Source of the DNA: Dryocola sp032000125
Lineage (GTDB): Bacteria; Pseudomonadota; Gammaproteobacteria; Enterobacterales; Enterobacteriaceae
Length of the DNA stretch: 64,000 bases
NCBI GenBank assembly: GCA_032000125.1
Contig: DAMALH010000023.1
Span: 1-64,000 of the forward strand
Direction of reading: 5' to 3'
A model generated the notes under the pieces. That model searched no databases. It saw only the letters and a program-made list of their open reading frames with translations, and had not been told where the DNA came from. Of the stretch, positions 54,362 through 62,465 are shown in pieces. The first letter of the stretch is position 1, and each line of letters begins with the position of its first letter. The position numbers and the translations under genes are program-made.

Positions 54362-54536
54362 ATTGCCATCGATGTGTCAGGGCTGGTGGGAAACCGCTAT
54401 TAATAATTCTTGAAGTACTTTCATCACTCCATTCACACAGCAGAACACTGAACATTAAGTAATCTTCTGTTTGAGAATTGAAGTATCGATGCATAAGAGC
54501 ATGTAAAGTCTTTTCTGTTTGTGTGAAAAAAGTCAT
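54360..54536 (-). CDS. Small ORF downstream of the serine recombinase
   Basis: 58-aa frame MTFFTQTEKTLHALMHRYFN... ending ALTHRWQ, starting 15 bp after the recombinase stop on the same strand and stopping exactly at the shared terminator. Helical, with one Cys and a C-terminal basic tip. Position suggests co-expression with the recombinase. Weak ribosome site; no family recognised. Confidence 0.5.
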   Translation of the reverse strand: MTFFTQTEKTLHALMHRYFNSQTEDYLMFSVLLCEWSDESTSRIINSGFPPALTHRWQ

Positions 54537-54551
54537 TTACTTATTTTTCAA

Positions 54552-55118
54552 TTAAGACGCTGCACAGTTCATTTCTTTCTTGATTCGGCTAATGGTGTTG
54601 GTACTTACACCAAATTCAGAAGCTACAGACCTAACACTGCCACCAGAAGCTAATTCTGCCACTATTTCAGTACGGGGGATGCTTCTACCATTTCCCCGTC
54701 CGGCAATACGACCAGCAACCTTAGCTGCTTCGTATCCTTCACGCTGCCGCATTAGCATTTGTTCACGTTCCATTTGAGCGATTCCACCAAGTAACGTTAA
54801 AACAAGATTACCTGTTGGGGAGTTGTCGCCCGTTTTGATACCTTCTTTATGGAACAGGATCGCGACCCCTCGTTTAGTCAACATATCTACGGTTGAGAGA
54901 AGATCGGCTGTGTTACGGGCGAGGCGGCTGATGTCATGTACATGTAAAGTATCACCCTCGCGTAAGTACTCCATCATCGCTAAGAATGCTTCTCGGTTGG
55001 TATCTTTTGCACTTACTTTTTCAGTGAATACTTTATCAAACGATATACCTGTATCCGATAGCTGGCGAGTCGAATGCTGTTGAAGGCTGGAAACCCGAAT
55101 ATAAGCGACGTGTGCCAT
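54552..55118 (-). CDS. Serine recombinase (resolvase/invertase family)
   Basis: 188 aa. Catalytic Ser10 in AYIRVSS, the conserved ISRLARNTADLL and GIAQMEREQMLMRQREGYEAAK helix, and a C-terminal helix-turn-helix (GGSVRSVASEFGVSTNTISRIKK). Size and order match Pin/Hin/Tn3-type small serine recombinases. An array of inverted TGTAGCGAT repeats lies just upstream of its start. Confidence 0.93.
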   Translation of the reverse strand: MAHVAYIRVSSLQQHSTRQLSDTGISFDKVFTEKVSAKDTNREAFLAMMEYLREGDTLHVHDISRLARNTADLLSTVDMLTKRGVAILFHKEGIKTGDNSPTGNLVLTLLGGIAQMEREQMLMRQREGYEAAKVAGRIAGRGNGRSIPRTEIVAELASGGSVRSVASEFGVSTNTISRIKKEMNCAAS

Positions 55119-55148
55119 GTCAGAATCTCTATATTGTATCGATTTATA

Positions 55149-55262
55149 TGTTGCGATTTATTATATGGTGTAGCGATGAAAAATCAAGGTAGATCGCTAC
55201 ACTTAATCAGGCTTCGGAGGGATATTAGATATGTAGCGATAAAGGATGCTAAATCGCTACAT
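55149..55262. repeat. Inverted-repeat array, probable recombinase site
   Basis: Two 10-bp inverted pairs, GTGTAGCGAT/ATCGCTACAC (55168-55177, 55193-55202) and ATGTAGCGAT/ATCGCTACAT (55231-55240, 55253-55262), plus a degenerate fifth half-site TGTTGCGAT (55149-55157). The pairs have 15- and 12-bp spacers. Such paired half-sites upstream of a resolvase gene resemble the res subsites of Tn3-type systems. Confidence 0.65.
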
Positions 55263-55323
55263 GAACATTTGCCAACATATGATAGAGCCACAGACTTACC
55301 AAGTTTTTCGATGTCAATTGTTC

Positions 55324-57582
55324 CTATTCTCTTGAGAATAAATCATCTACTTCATTAAACCCATTGTCTTTATAGCTGTAATTATCGTTGTGATCATCTC
55401 CATCCCATGTTGGAGCATTTTCAATATTACGCTCAATTATATTGTATGCATCTATGTTTTCGATGATATTTTCAAGTTCTTGAGTATTAAAGGTCAATGT
55501 ACTTTCAGAGAGTAAATCATTTATGTAATCTTTCGCTCTTGATAATAAAATTTCTTCATCACGGAAGTCATAATATTCAGAAAAATCATTGTTGTCTGAT
55601 ATAAATTCATGTGCATATCCATGCCAATAATCTAAAAGAAGATCATGGATTTTAGCTGACATAGAACTTTCGCCCAAGGTATTTGTTATTTGAGCTAAAA
55701 TATTCAAATCCTCATAATCAAGATCGTCACCATTTGCTAATAAAGAACACTCGACGTAATTTTTGATATTATTACACCCAAGCCAATCTGGTGAGTTTAA
55801 AGTTATCCAATTGACAATTTCTAATACCTTGTAATTATTACCTGCATAGAATCGCTCAAATTTAAAGTGTTCTGGGTTAATAATTTTCACTGAGTTTTCT
55901 TTATCACTGTGAGGGATTTTAGGACTGGAAATTACTGTACTTACAAACTCTATAATATAATCTTCATTTTTATGTTTATGGATGTTATTCAATAGGACGT
56001 TAACTATTTTTGAAGATAGATACGTTGGTAGTTTCTTGTTTATTAATGTATTCAAATTATAGAGAGATTGCATTGTGGTTAATGCTGAAAAAAAAGAAGG
56101 GATGAATGATATATTATCACCTATTTTCTCAATTAAATAATCAGATATCGATGGGTTTAATACATCATATATCGGATCCTTACCATCTTCTAACTTTCGT
56201 TGTAGGGTTGATTTAACAGCATGTTTTGTACAATCATTAAACTCAAAGTAATCATTGCGGGTGCGATCAAAACCAATTTCTTCTAAAAAATTGTTATAAC
56301 ATTTATGTAGTGTATTTTCGCTTATGCTGCCATTGTTAAGAGATACTAAATAAGTTAGGTAAAATACACATTTGGGTATCTGTTTAGTCAACATATGATC
56401 CCAAATTGCTGAAGGATTATCTAAACTCTCAACTATATAATCCCAATAAATTTCTGGCGTGATATGCGAAACTTTATCATAGTCAGTTATAAACGATATT
56501 AATCGAGGGTTGTAATTTTTATGGGATATTATCTTCCTGTATTTCTTATCGAGCCAAATACAATCTTTAAATTCATTTGGCAGGTGACTAAACCAAATAT
56601 GGTTATAGAGGATTTTTGCTTTGTCCAATATGTTAAGGTTCTTAACTTCAACTTCATATTCGTGCTTTTCAGTATTGTTTATATAAAACAATTCACTTGA
56701 TGCTTTACCCTGATTCAATATTGTTGTACGTGAAGTGAGTATTAGTTTCTTATTAACACTTGCTCTAATTCTACTGATAAATCTTACAATTTTTGAGTCT
56801 TCTTTATTCCTCAAAGCATCTAAATAATTTCTTCCAAGAAAATCATCATATAAAAACAATTGTTTTTTATCAGGAGAAAATACTTTCTCACCTTCATCTA
56901 TATCGCTTTCGATAAAGATCAATTCGTATCCTTCAATAATATAATGGAGGCATAATTGTTCAGCCAACGTTGTTTTACCAACGCCAGGTGCTCCAGTAAT
57001 TATTAGAGTGTTTATGTTATCAACTTTAGCCTTTGCTACATCAAAATCTCGAGTTTGTACATAGTTATTAACATTATTTTTGATCTGTTGAAGAATATGT
57101 TCACTTCTTCCAATTACGTCATTATGCAGCAAATAAAAAAGCATTGATGTACTATTGAGCCATAGTTTATAGTATTTTCTTTCGATATGTTTGTTGTGAG
57201 AAATTTTATGAGTTATATCATCTATCGAAAGAATGTCATCACTCCTCAAATACTGATCTCCAAAAATATTGATGATCTCTTTTTTTCTCGTACTGGTTAA
57301 TCCTTGGCATATGGCTAATATATAACGGGAAGGCTTTAAAGCTGTAACCTTGGGGGCTTCTTTTTTTAAATGAGTAATTAGAGAAGAATAGCTGGATTTT
57401 ACGTAGTGTTTACTTTGAATAATGACATTATCACTCCCAATATAAAACCTGCCATCCATGCCGCTATCTCTGCCAGGCATAAATCTTTCGATATGTAAAT
57501 TAGGATTTTCGGCTGTAATAAGATCAATAACTAAATCTTCAAAGTCTTTGTCATTTAACCGGGAAAAATCATAGCTATTCAT
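55324..57582 (-). CDS. Mrr-type nuclease fused to STAND NTPase (defence)
   Basis: 752 aa. N-terminal PD-(D/E)xK nuclease of the Mrr type (about 1-140): FEDLVIDLI helix, then GRDSGMDGR (Asp43) and IIQSKHY (Gln56-x-Lys58). Central STAND/AAA-like NTPase: Walker A GAPGVGKTT (197-205), Walker B LFLYDD (242-247), a sensor strand KLILTSRTT (about 276-284). The C-terminal ~400 residues are helical, probably the target-sensing part. The layout is that of antiviral STAND (Avs-like, nSTAND3) proteins that cleave DNA after sensing a phage product. Start at 57582 has GAGGGG; an upstream ATG at 57594 is possible. Confidence 0.85.
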   Translation of the reverse strand: MNSYDFSRLNDKDFEDLVIDLITAENPNLHIERFMPGRDSGMDGRFYIGSDNVIIQSKHYVKSSYSSLITHLKKEAPKVTALKPSRYILAICQGLTSTRKKEIINIFGDQYLRSDDILSIDDITHKISHNKHIERKYYKLWLNSTSMLFYLLHNDVIGRSEHILQQIKNNVNNYVQTRDFDVAKAKVDNINTLIITGAPGVGKTTLAEQLCLHYIIEGYELIFIESDIDEGEKVFSPDKKQLFLYDDFLGRNYLDALRNKEDSKIVRFISRIRASVNKKLILTSRTTILNQGKASSELFYINNTEKHEYEVEVKNLNILDKAKILYNHIWFSHLPNEFKDCIWLDKKYRKIISHKNYNPRLISFITDYDKVSHITPEIYWDYIVESLDNPSAIWDHMLTKQIPKCVFYLTYLVSLNNGSISENTLHKCYNNFLEEIGFDRTRNDYFEFNDCTKHAVKSTLQRKLEDGKDPIYDVLNPSISDYLIEKIGDNISFIPSFFSALTTMQSLYNLNTLINKKLPTYLSSKIVNVLLNNIHKHKNEDYIIEFVSTVISSPKIPHSDKENSVKIINPEHFKFERFYAGNNYKVLEIVNWITLNSPDWLGCNNIKNYVECSLLANGDDLDYEDLNILAQITNTLGESSMSAKIHDLLLDYWHGYAHEFISDNNDFSEYYDFRDEEILLSRAKDYINDLLSESTLTFNTQELENIIENIDAYNIIERNIENAPTWDGDDHNDNYSYKDNGFNEVDDLFSRE

Positions 57583-57590
57583 ACTGCCCC

Positions 57591-57779
57591 TCATGAATAT
57601 AAATTAATTGGTTTATTTTCATTCATTGGTTCTGTTTGTAAAGATATTTTTTTAATATTTTTGAGGTCCATCCAGTTCTTTATCGAGTCGTAAACAAATG
57701 GATTATAAAGTATGGGGATAAGATTACTATGAAATCTCAATTTAATGCTTGTTGCTTCATCTATGTCTTGAAGTAGCAA
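57591..57779 (-). CDS. Doubtful small leader ORF before the STAND gene
   Basis: 62-aa frame beginning MLLQDIDEATSIKL from TTG, whose stop overlaps an upstream ATG of the STAND gene as ATGA. There is no ribosome site at its start, and a TATAAT sits about 15 bp before it, so it could simply be transcribed leader. Kept because of the coupling overlap; it may be a small partner protein. Confidence 0.3.
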   Translation of the reverse strand: MLLQDIDEATSIKLRFHSNLIPILYNPFVYDSIKNWMDLKNIKKISLQTEPMNENKPINLYS

Positions 57780-57829
57780 TAAAGATATTGGTATTATAGT
57801 CGCTTAATAATAAATTTCGGTATGACGAG

Positions 57830-58657
57830 ATGACAAAATTAAACGATAAATGTGATTGTGGGAAAGATAATATTGAAAAAAGTTTATACCCAAGTACAAT
57901 TTTTCATTTCACGGAAAGATATGAAGACCTTGTTAGTATAATATCGGATAGCTCCTTTAAAGCATCTTATGCAAATGAGACTATTGTTGGGTTGAACGCT
58001 GAGAGACAATTTGGTATACCAATGGTTTCTTTTTGTGATATTCGGTTATCTCAATTAAACGAACATACCGCAAAATATGGTCATTTTGGCATAGGGTTAA
58101 AGAAAGAATGGGCGATTGAATCTGGACTAAATCCTGTCAGTTATTTAAACCATAAATGTTCAATGTTTTCATATTTTAATGCTCGGATTCAGAGGATGAG
58201 CAAGAATTTGACGAAAATACGCGAAGAACATGGCATATTTGCCGCATTATACAAGCGTGAAAAAAGGAAATACCGTGATCTGATTAATGTCATGAGATAC
58301 ATGAAAAATTATGAGGGCCGCCTTGTACGTAAAGGAAAGATTATTAATGAAAATTATCGATTTGCAAATGAGAATGAATGGAGATATGTCCCTGATATCA
58401 GAGCCGATCTCATTCCAATTAAACTTGTAAAAAATGATACTGATTCTGAATGGAAAATTAGAGCGAACGAGAGGCTTTGGAAACATGAAGATGCTATGCT
58501 TAATTTTGAATTCGAAGATATAAAATATATCTTTGTACCTGATCAAGAAATGGCTATTAAGTTAATTGGTTATTTAAACAAAAATATTGATGATTCTGAA
58601 CTTCCTTTGATGATATCAAAAATATTTATATCAACTCAAGTCTTTGATGATTTATGA
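57830..58657 (+). CDS. AbiGi-like abortive-infection protein
   Basis: 275 aa. The runs TIFHFTERYEDLVSIISDSSFKASY, IPMVSFCDIRLSQLNEHTAKYGHFGIGLKKEWAI and GLNPVSYLN agree with what I remember of the AbiGi family, described as the antitoxin-like half of the lactococcal AbiG system. A CDCG pair near the start may bind metal. Divergent from the STAND operon, 50 bp from its leader. No AbiGii-type partner is visible, so it may act alone or with a neighbour. Confidence 0.7.
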   Translation: MTKLNDKCDCGKDNIEKSLYPSTIFHFTERYEDLVSIISDSSFKASYANETIVGLNAERQFGIPMVSFCDIRLSQLNEHTAKYGHFGIGLKKEWAIESGLNPVSYLNHKCSMFSYFNARIQRMSKNLTKIREEHGIFAALYKREKRKYRDLINVMRYMKNYEGRLVRKGKIINENYRFANENEWRYVPDIRADLIPIKLVKNDTDSEWKIRANERLWKHEDAMLNFEFEDIKYIFVPDQEMAIKLIGYLNKNIDDSELPLMISKIFISTQVFDDL

Positions 58658-58693
58658 TAATGCCCTTCTTTATCTTTACATGGAGGGCTGAGT

Positions 58694-59578
58694 TTACTTT
58701 TTGCTTCTGATGCCATCAATAATTTTTTTATCGTGCGAGATGATATATTTGTCTGCATTGTTAAATATTAGTTTATTAACTGCTTCAGAGTTTTGAATCA
58801 ATGAAGAGGTGATTTCATTGCCTTCTGCGTAAATGATTACATCGGGAGACAGAGGGTAAATGAAATTTTGGAGGTTGTATAAGTCGCTACGAGACTTGCA
58901 AATAATGGGTTTGTCACATGAAATAATACATTTCTTTTCATATCTGTGAATTTTCAACCGGGTGCTAATGAAATTCGTTAATAAAATTGGGAGTATTATT
59001 AACTGAAGCCCCTTAACTAATACTTTAACAGCTTGTTCATTATTCCCTAAGTTTTTTGTTACTTTTTTTTGTATGTATTTTAAATCTTTTTTCTTTATGA
59101 AAGAAAAATTATCCCTTATATACTTCTCTCTGTATCTATATATGTCCGTTAATGCTGTACTATGTGGTATAAAACTACGGTAATCTATATCCTTAGTTCT
59201 AAAGTACTGATATGATATAACAGTTTTAAAGAACAAGAATATGCTTTTGTTCAACGCTTTGTCCTCCTTAATATTCTTTAGGAATGCAGGGGCATCAATT
59301 GCTTCATAAATCTTTCCAAGCATAGATTCAAGATCGGAGTAACTATTTTCAATGTCTCGGAAAATTTTCTGTTTATATACTAAATTATATAGTTCTGGCT
59401 CGTAAAATATTTGCGATGAAGTGAATTCTTTGGTTCTATTATTTTTTACATCGTGGCGAAATACTTTGAATGATTCATTATAGAACCTCTTTATATAAAC
59501 TTGAGGTATAAAGTGCTGTTTGATGGTGTGTTGTTTTTTTGTTTCTGTTGGTGTGAATATTTTTTTTAAATCTAACAT
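58694..59578 (-). CDS. DUF4238-family protein
   Basis: 294 aa. The N-terminal KQHFIPQVYIKRFYNESFKVF matches the DUF4238 hallmark (HxxPxxYLxxF), and the later ISCDKPIICK and YPLSPDVIIYAEGN segments are the usual second half. Family members turn up often in bacterial defence neighbourhoods, with activity unknown. It follows the putAbiC-like gene by 30 bp on the same strand, so the two form an operon. Confidence 0.75.
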   Translation of the reverse strand: MLDLKKIFTPTETKKQHTIKQHFIPQVYIKRFYNESFKVFRHDVKNNRTKEFTSSQIFYEPELYNLVYKQKIFRDIENSYSDLESMLGKIYEAIDAPAFLKNIKEDKALNKSIFLFFKTVISYQYFRTKDIDYRSFIPHSTALTDIYRYREKYIRDNFSFIKKKDLKYIQKKVTKNLGNNEQAVKVLVKGLQLIILPILLTNFISTRLKIHRYEKKCIISCDKPIICKSRSDLYNLQNFIYPLSPDVIIYAEGNEITSSLIQNSEAVNKLIFNNADKYIISHDKKIIDGIRSKK

Positions 59579-59608
59579 TAACTTCCCTCATGAAAAAAAT
59601 AAAAACAC

Positions 59609-60601
59609 TCATTCCGCGATAGTCGTTTTTTGTTGTTTTTGAATTGAGTTACTTATTTTGTTTTTGTCTTCTTCCAGTAATCTTTTTAACTCAAATTTTA
59701 GATGTCTTTTATCTTTTGCAATTTGTTTTCTTTTCTTTTTATCCATCATAGGATCATGTCTAACATAACCATCTGATAAATTTATTTTCCAAACCCCTTC
59801 GAACATATGTCTATGAATTTCAATTATCCTAACTTTTCTATTTTTATCCAATAAAATTGATTTTGTTAATGAATTAATGAATGACTCATGGTTCTTATTT
59901 GTTAAAGTATATAAGAAAAAGTATTGGCATTCTACATACGTCATTTGCGACATTACTAAATCACGGGCGTTAGTAATATCATAGCCTTCAGGGCAATTTT
60001 CTTCTAATTGTTTAAAAAGAAGTCGAGTTGTTTGAATCAATCTGCCTTGTGTTGTGAATTTAGCTCGAATAATTTTGAAGTGTTCGTGATGAATATAATC
60101 TATAATTTTTTGATCTTCTTGATTTATGCTTCCATTTGATATTTTTATTCTTATCTCTGACGGATATATGTTGGTGCTTTGAGTTCGTATGCCATCCATT
60201 ATTAATTTTACTGCATACTGCAAAGCATCTCTTCCAGAGTATGAACCATCGCTACTATCAATGACAACTTCGGATAAAACTGTTTTGTATAAATCTATTA
60301 ATTTATATAAGTTTGTCTCGTAGATATTAATATTATGTCTTTTTTCCTGCTCATTAGTTTCCTTTTCTTGTGTTTTAATCTGTTTTTGTTGTAAAAGGAG
60401 TGTATAGACAAGCCCACTAAAACCCAATCCTGAAAATAATGAGTTTAATATTCCGAAACTATCTCCGAGAGCCCCATAGTCCGAAAGAACGTTAGGTAAA
60501 CCACTGTTTATTAAAACTACTAAGGAGAATATAAAATATATTGATATTATTGCTGAAATTGTAATCTTTATATAACTGTGATTATTCATATTCAATCGCA
60601 T
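59609..60601 (-). CDS. putAbiC-like phage abortive-infection membrane protein
   Basis: 330 aa. Two N-terminal helices (about 12-33 and 50-70) round the loop YGALGDSFGILNSLFSGLGFSGLVYTLLLQQKQI, which is characteristic of the putative phage abortive infection (AbiC-like) family; a coiled coil (KTQEKETNEQEKRHN) and a mainly helical cytoplasmic domain follow. First gene of an operon with the DUF4238 gene. Start at 60601 or four codons later. Confidence 0.8.
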   Translation of the reverse strand: MRLNMNNHSYIKITISAIISIYFIFSLVVLINSGLPNVLSDYGALGDSFGILNSLFSGLGFSGLVYTLLLQQKQIKTQEKETNEQEKRHNINIYETNLYKLIDLYKTVLSEVVIDSSDGSYSGRDALQYAVKLIMDGIRTQSTNIYPSEIRIKISNGSINQEDQKIIDYIHHEHFKIIRAKFTTQGRLIQTTRLLFKQLEENCPEGYDITNARDLVMSQMTYVECQYFFLYTLTNKNHESFINSLTKSILLDKNRKVRIIEIHRHMFEGVWKINLSDGYVRHDPMMDKKKRKQIAKDKRHLKFELKRLLEEDKNKISNSIQKQQKTTIAE

Positions 60602-60976
60602 TCGCTATGACATATTGTTGTTCAATAGAAATCGCCACATAGGTATATCATGCAGTATTTCAATGACTTATGCAAGAATGATAAATGTCTTGTCTAATAT
60701 TACGACTACTAAAATACGAATTGCCTCACAGCGGCTCAGGGAGTACTTTAAGCAGTTAAAATTATGTTACACATTGATATATATATCTTTTGTGTAACTG
60801 CATGATAGATATGTTAGTCACGAAAAGTTGATTAGTATTAAACTAATTTACCGAAGCTAAACAAAAACTACCACCTTGATCCTTTCTTTTTTTTGTCATA
60901 TGGTCCAAAACTCATAACCACCATCAAACCCGCACCAACACTGACATTTTGCCCCTATAAAGTGGATTCAAAATGG
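60602..60976. other. Gene-free right end of the element
   Basis: AT-rich 375 bp between the putAbiC-like gene and the right repeat. It should contain the promoter of that operon. I see no credible gene. Confidence 0.5.
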
Positions 60977-61186
60977 CTGTTTAACATAATTTATCCAGCC
61001 CTAAGCCGGATCCTCGGAAGGGAAAGTTGAANNNNNNNNNNNNNNNNNNNNNNNNNNNNNNNNNNNNNNNNNNNNNNNNNNNNNNNNNNNNNNNNNNNNN
61101 NNNNNNNNNNNNNNNNNNNNNNNNNNNNNNNTAAAAAAACGGGCAGCTCAGGTGAGCGAGCCTGCAATTTCAACGCGTAGTATAGC
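60977..61186. repeat. attR-type direct repeat, interrupted by assembly gap
   Basis: Second copy of the 127-bp repeat: 60977-61031 equals 48736-48789 apart from an offset of one in numbering of the run, and 61132-61186 equals 48808-48862. Only the segment equal to 48790-48807 is missing. On the minus strand it still carries a ytfL-type start codon (60987-60985), now leading to a ten-codon orphan frame MLNSHFESTL. Confidence 0.9.
61032..61131. other. Assembly gap (100 N)
   Basis: Exactly 100 N inside the right repeat, the usual placeholder for a gap of unknown size. Comparison with the left copy predicts about 18 missing bases. Confidence 0.99.
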
Positions 61187-61226
61187 TTAAGGGCGGGAGG
61201 GGCTGCCAGAGGGCAAAAAACGCGCC

Positions 61227-61498
61227 TCAAAAAGGTGGTTTACTCTCCTGTGATTTCGCCTTTTCTTTCATCCGTTGTAGAAAAGTATCTTTTCCCATGT
61301 TTGCGGAACGCCGCGGTCTACGCCTTCAGCAATCAGGTTTCGTCACTGCTATAACTTCGACGTAGCTTGCTTCTCACGGAGCAGCCTTAACGCATCCCGT
61401 AAAACTTCGCTTTGGGTCCGCTAATCTCCTGAAGAAACAAGCGAATCAATAAATTCTCTTCGCTCATCGCCAGGATCTACCGTCATTGTTCTGGCCGT
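61227..61498 (-). pseudogene. Decayed ParD-family antitoxin gene
   Basis: Read leftward from 61498 the frame gives ARTMTVDPGDERREFIDSLVSSGD, stop, RTQSEVLRDALRLLREKQATSKL, two stops, RNLIAEGVDRG, then after a one-base shift DTFLQRMKEKAKSQES. This is a ParD antitoxin (ribbon-helix-helix start, GDYRTQSEV core) in which the start ATG is ACG, the usual Tyr codon is TAG (61421-61423) and later codons are stops. No parE toxin gene is left beside it; the element's right repeat starts 41 bp downstream. Confidence 0.85.
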
Positions 61499-61601
61499 AA
61501 GATTATCTTTTGTAAGATTTAGCCTTACAAAAAGGATAAAGGAGGATGGGTTCGTTGCCAGCAGGGCGGATAGCCTGTGCCATCCGCCGTATCGCGCGCT
61601 C

Positions 61602-62240
61602 TTAACCCTGAGGCGGTAAGCACACCCCAATTCCGCCGATACCGCAGTAGCCGTACGGATTCTTATGCAGATACTGCTGGTGATCGTCCTCGGCATAGTA
61701 GAACGGCCCGGCGCTGGCGATTTCGGTGGTGACCTGGCGTTTATCGCCTGCCAGCGCCATGGCGTCCTGGAATCGTGCAAGGCTTGCGCGCGCCGCTGCA
61801 TCCTGCTCCGGCGTTAATGGATAAATACCGGAACGATATTGCGTGCCCACGTCGCCGCCCTGGCGCATGCCCTGCGCCGGGTCATGATTCTCCCAGAACA
61901 CCTGCAGAAGCTGCTCGTAGCTCACAACCTTAGGATCGTAGACCACGCGCACCGCTTCGGTGTGGCCGGTCTGGCCGGTGCAGACTTCACGATAGGTTGG
62001 ATTTGGCGTATACCCTGCCATATATCCGGCAGCGGTGCTGTAAACGCCGGGGAGCTGCCAGAATAAGCGCTCAACGCCCCAGAAACACCCCATCGCAAAA
62101 TAAGCGGTTTCCATACCGTCTGGTACATTGGTCATGGAATGTTCGTTAACGGCGTGCAGGGTCGCAACCGGCATCGGGGTGTTACGGCCAGGCAAGGCTT
62201 CGGACTGCGCAACGGGATGGGTTTTCTCGAATAATTTCAT
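61602..62240 (-). CDS. msrA: Peptide methionine sulfoxide reductase MsrA
   Basis: Reduces methionine-S-sulfoxide in proteins. The active-site run GCFWGVERLFWQLPGV contains the catalytic Cys, and resolving cysteines lie in YGYCGIGGIGVCLPPQG. 212 aa from MKLFEKTHP at 62240, as in E. coli. Divergent from tamA. Confidence 0.96.
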   Translation of the reverse strand: MKLFEKTHPVAQSEALPGRNTPMPVATLHAVNEHSMTNVPDGMETAYFAMGCFWGVERLFWQLPGVYSTAAGYMAGYTPNPTYREVCTGQTGHTEAVRVVYDPKVVSYEQLLQVFWENHDPAQGMRQGGDVGTQYRSGIYPLTPEQDAAARASLARFQDAMALAGDKRQVTTEIASAGPFYYAEDDHQQYLHKNPYGYCGIGGIGVCLPPQG

Positions 62241-62465
62241 CAGTTTTTGAACTCCCGATATCGGCAAAAGAGGCTACAACCGTCAGGCGGTTGTAACGAG
62301 GCGTGTAATTGCAGACAATAACGACGCTTTATGAGACTACAGTACATAGAAGAATTATTTGGGTCTTTGAGCAGTTTTCAACCCCGCATGTTGGGGTTTT
62401 GTTAAGCCGCAGAGCGGTATAAAGGTTACCGGTCGGGGTGGGGACAAGGATATTCAGGAGAAAAC

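Larger units (their letters stand above)
48736..61186. mobile_element. 12.3-kb integrative element with defence genes
   Basis: Bounded by direct repeats in the ytfL 5' region. Cargo in order: tyrosine integrase, a 52-aa ORF, a 1.2-kb structured noncoding region, CI-like repressor, Ner-like protein, zinc-ribbon peptide, membrane protein, LprI-like protein, serine recombinase with repeat array, Mrr-STAND protein, AbiGi-like, DUF4238 and putAbiC-like proteins. GC content is clearly below that of the flanks. There are no capsid, tail, terminase or replication genes. It disrupts no coding sequence because the repeat rebuilds ytfL. Confidence 0.93.

Noticed and set aside
60615..60797. 60-codon plus-strand frame at the element's right end
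   Set aside because: No ribosome site, no recognisable family, and it overlaps the expected promoter of the divergent putAbiC-like operon.
48736..61186. Complete prophage
   Set aside because: Integrase and a CI/Ner switch are present, but no replication, terminase, capsid, tail or lysis genes; the element is better called a satellite or genomic island.
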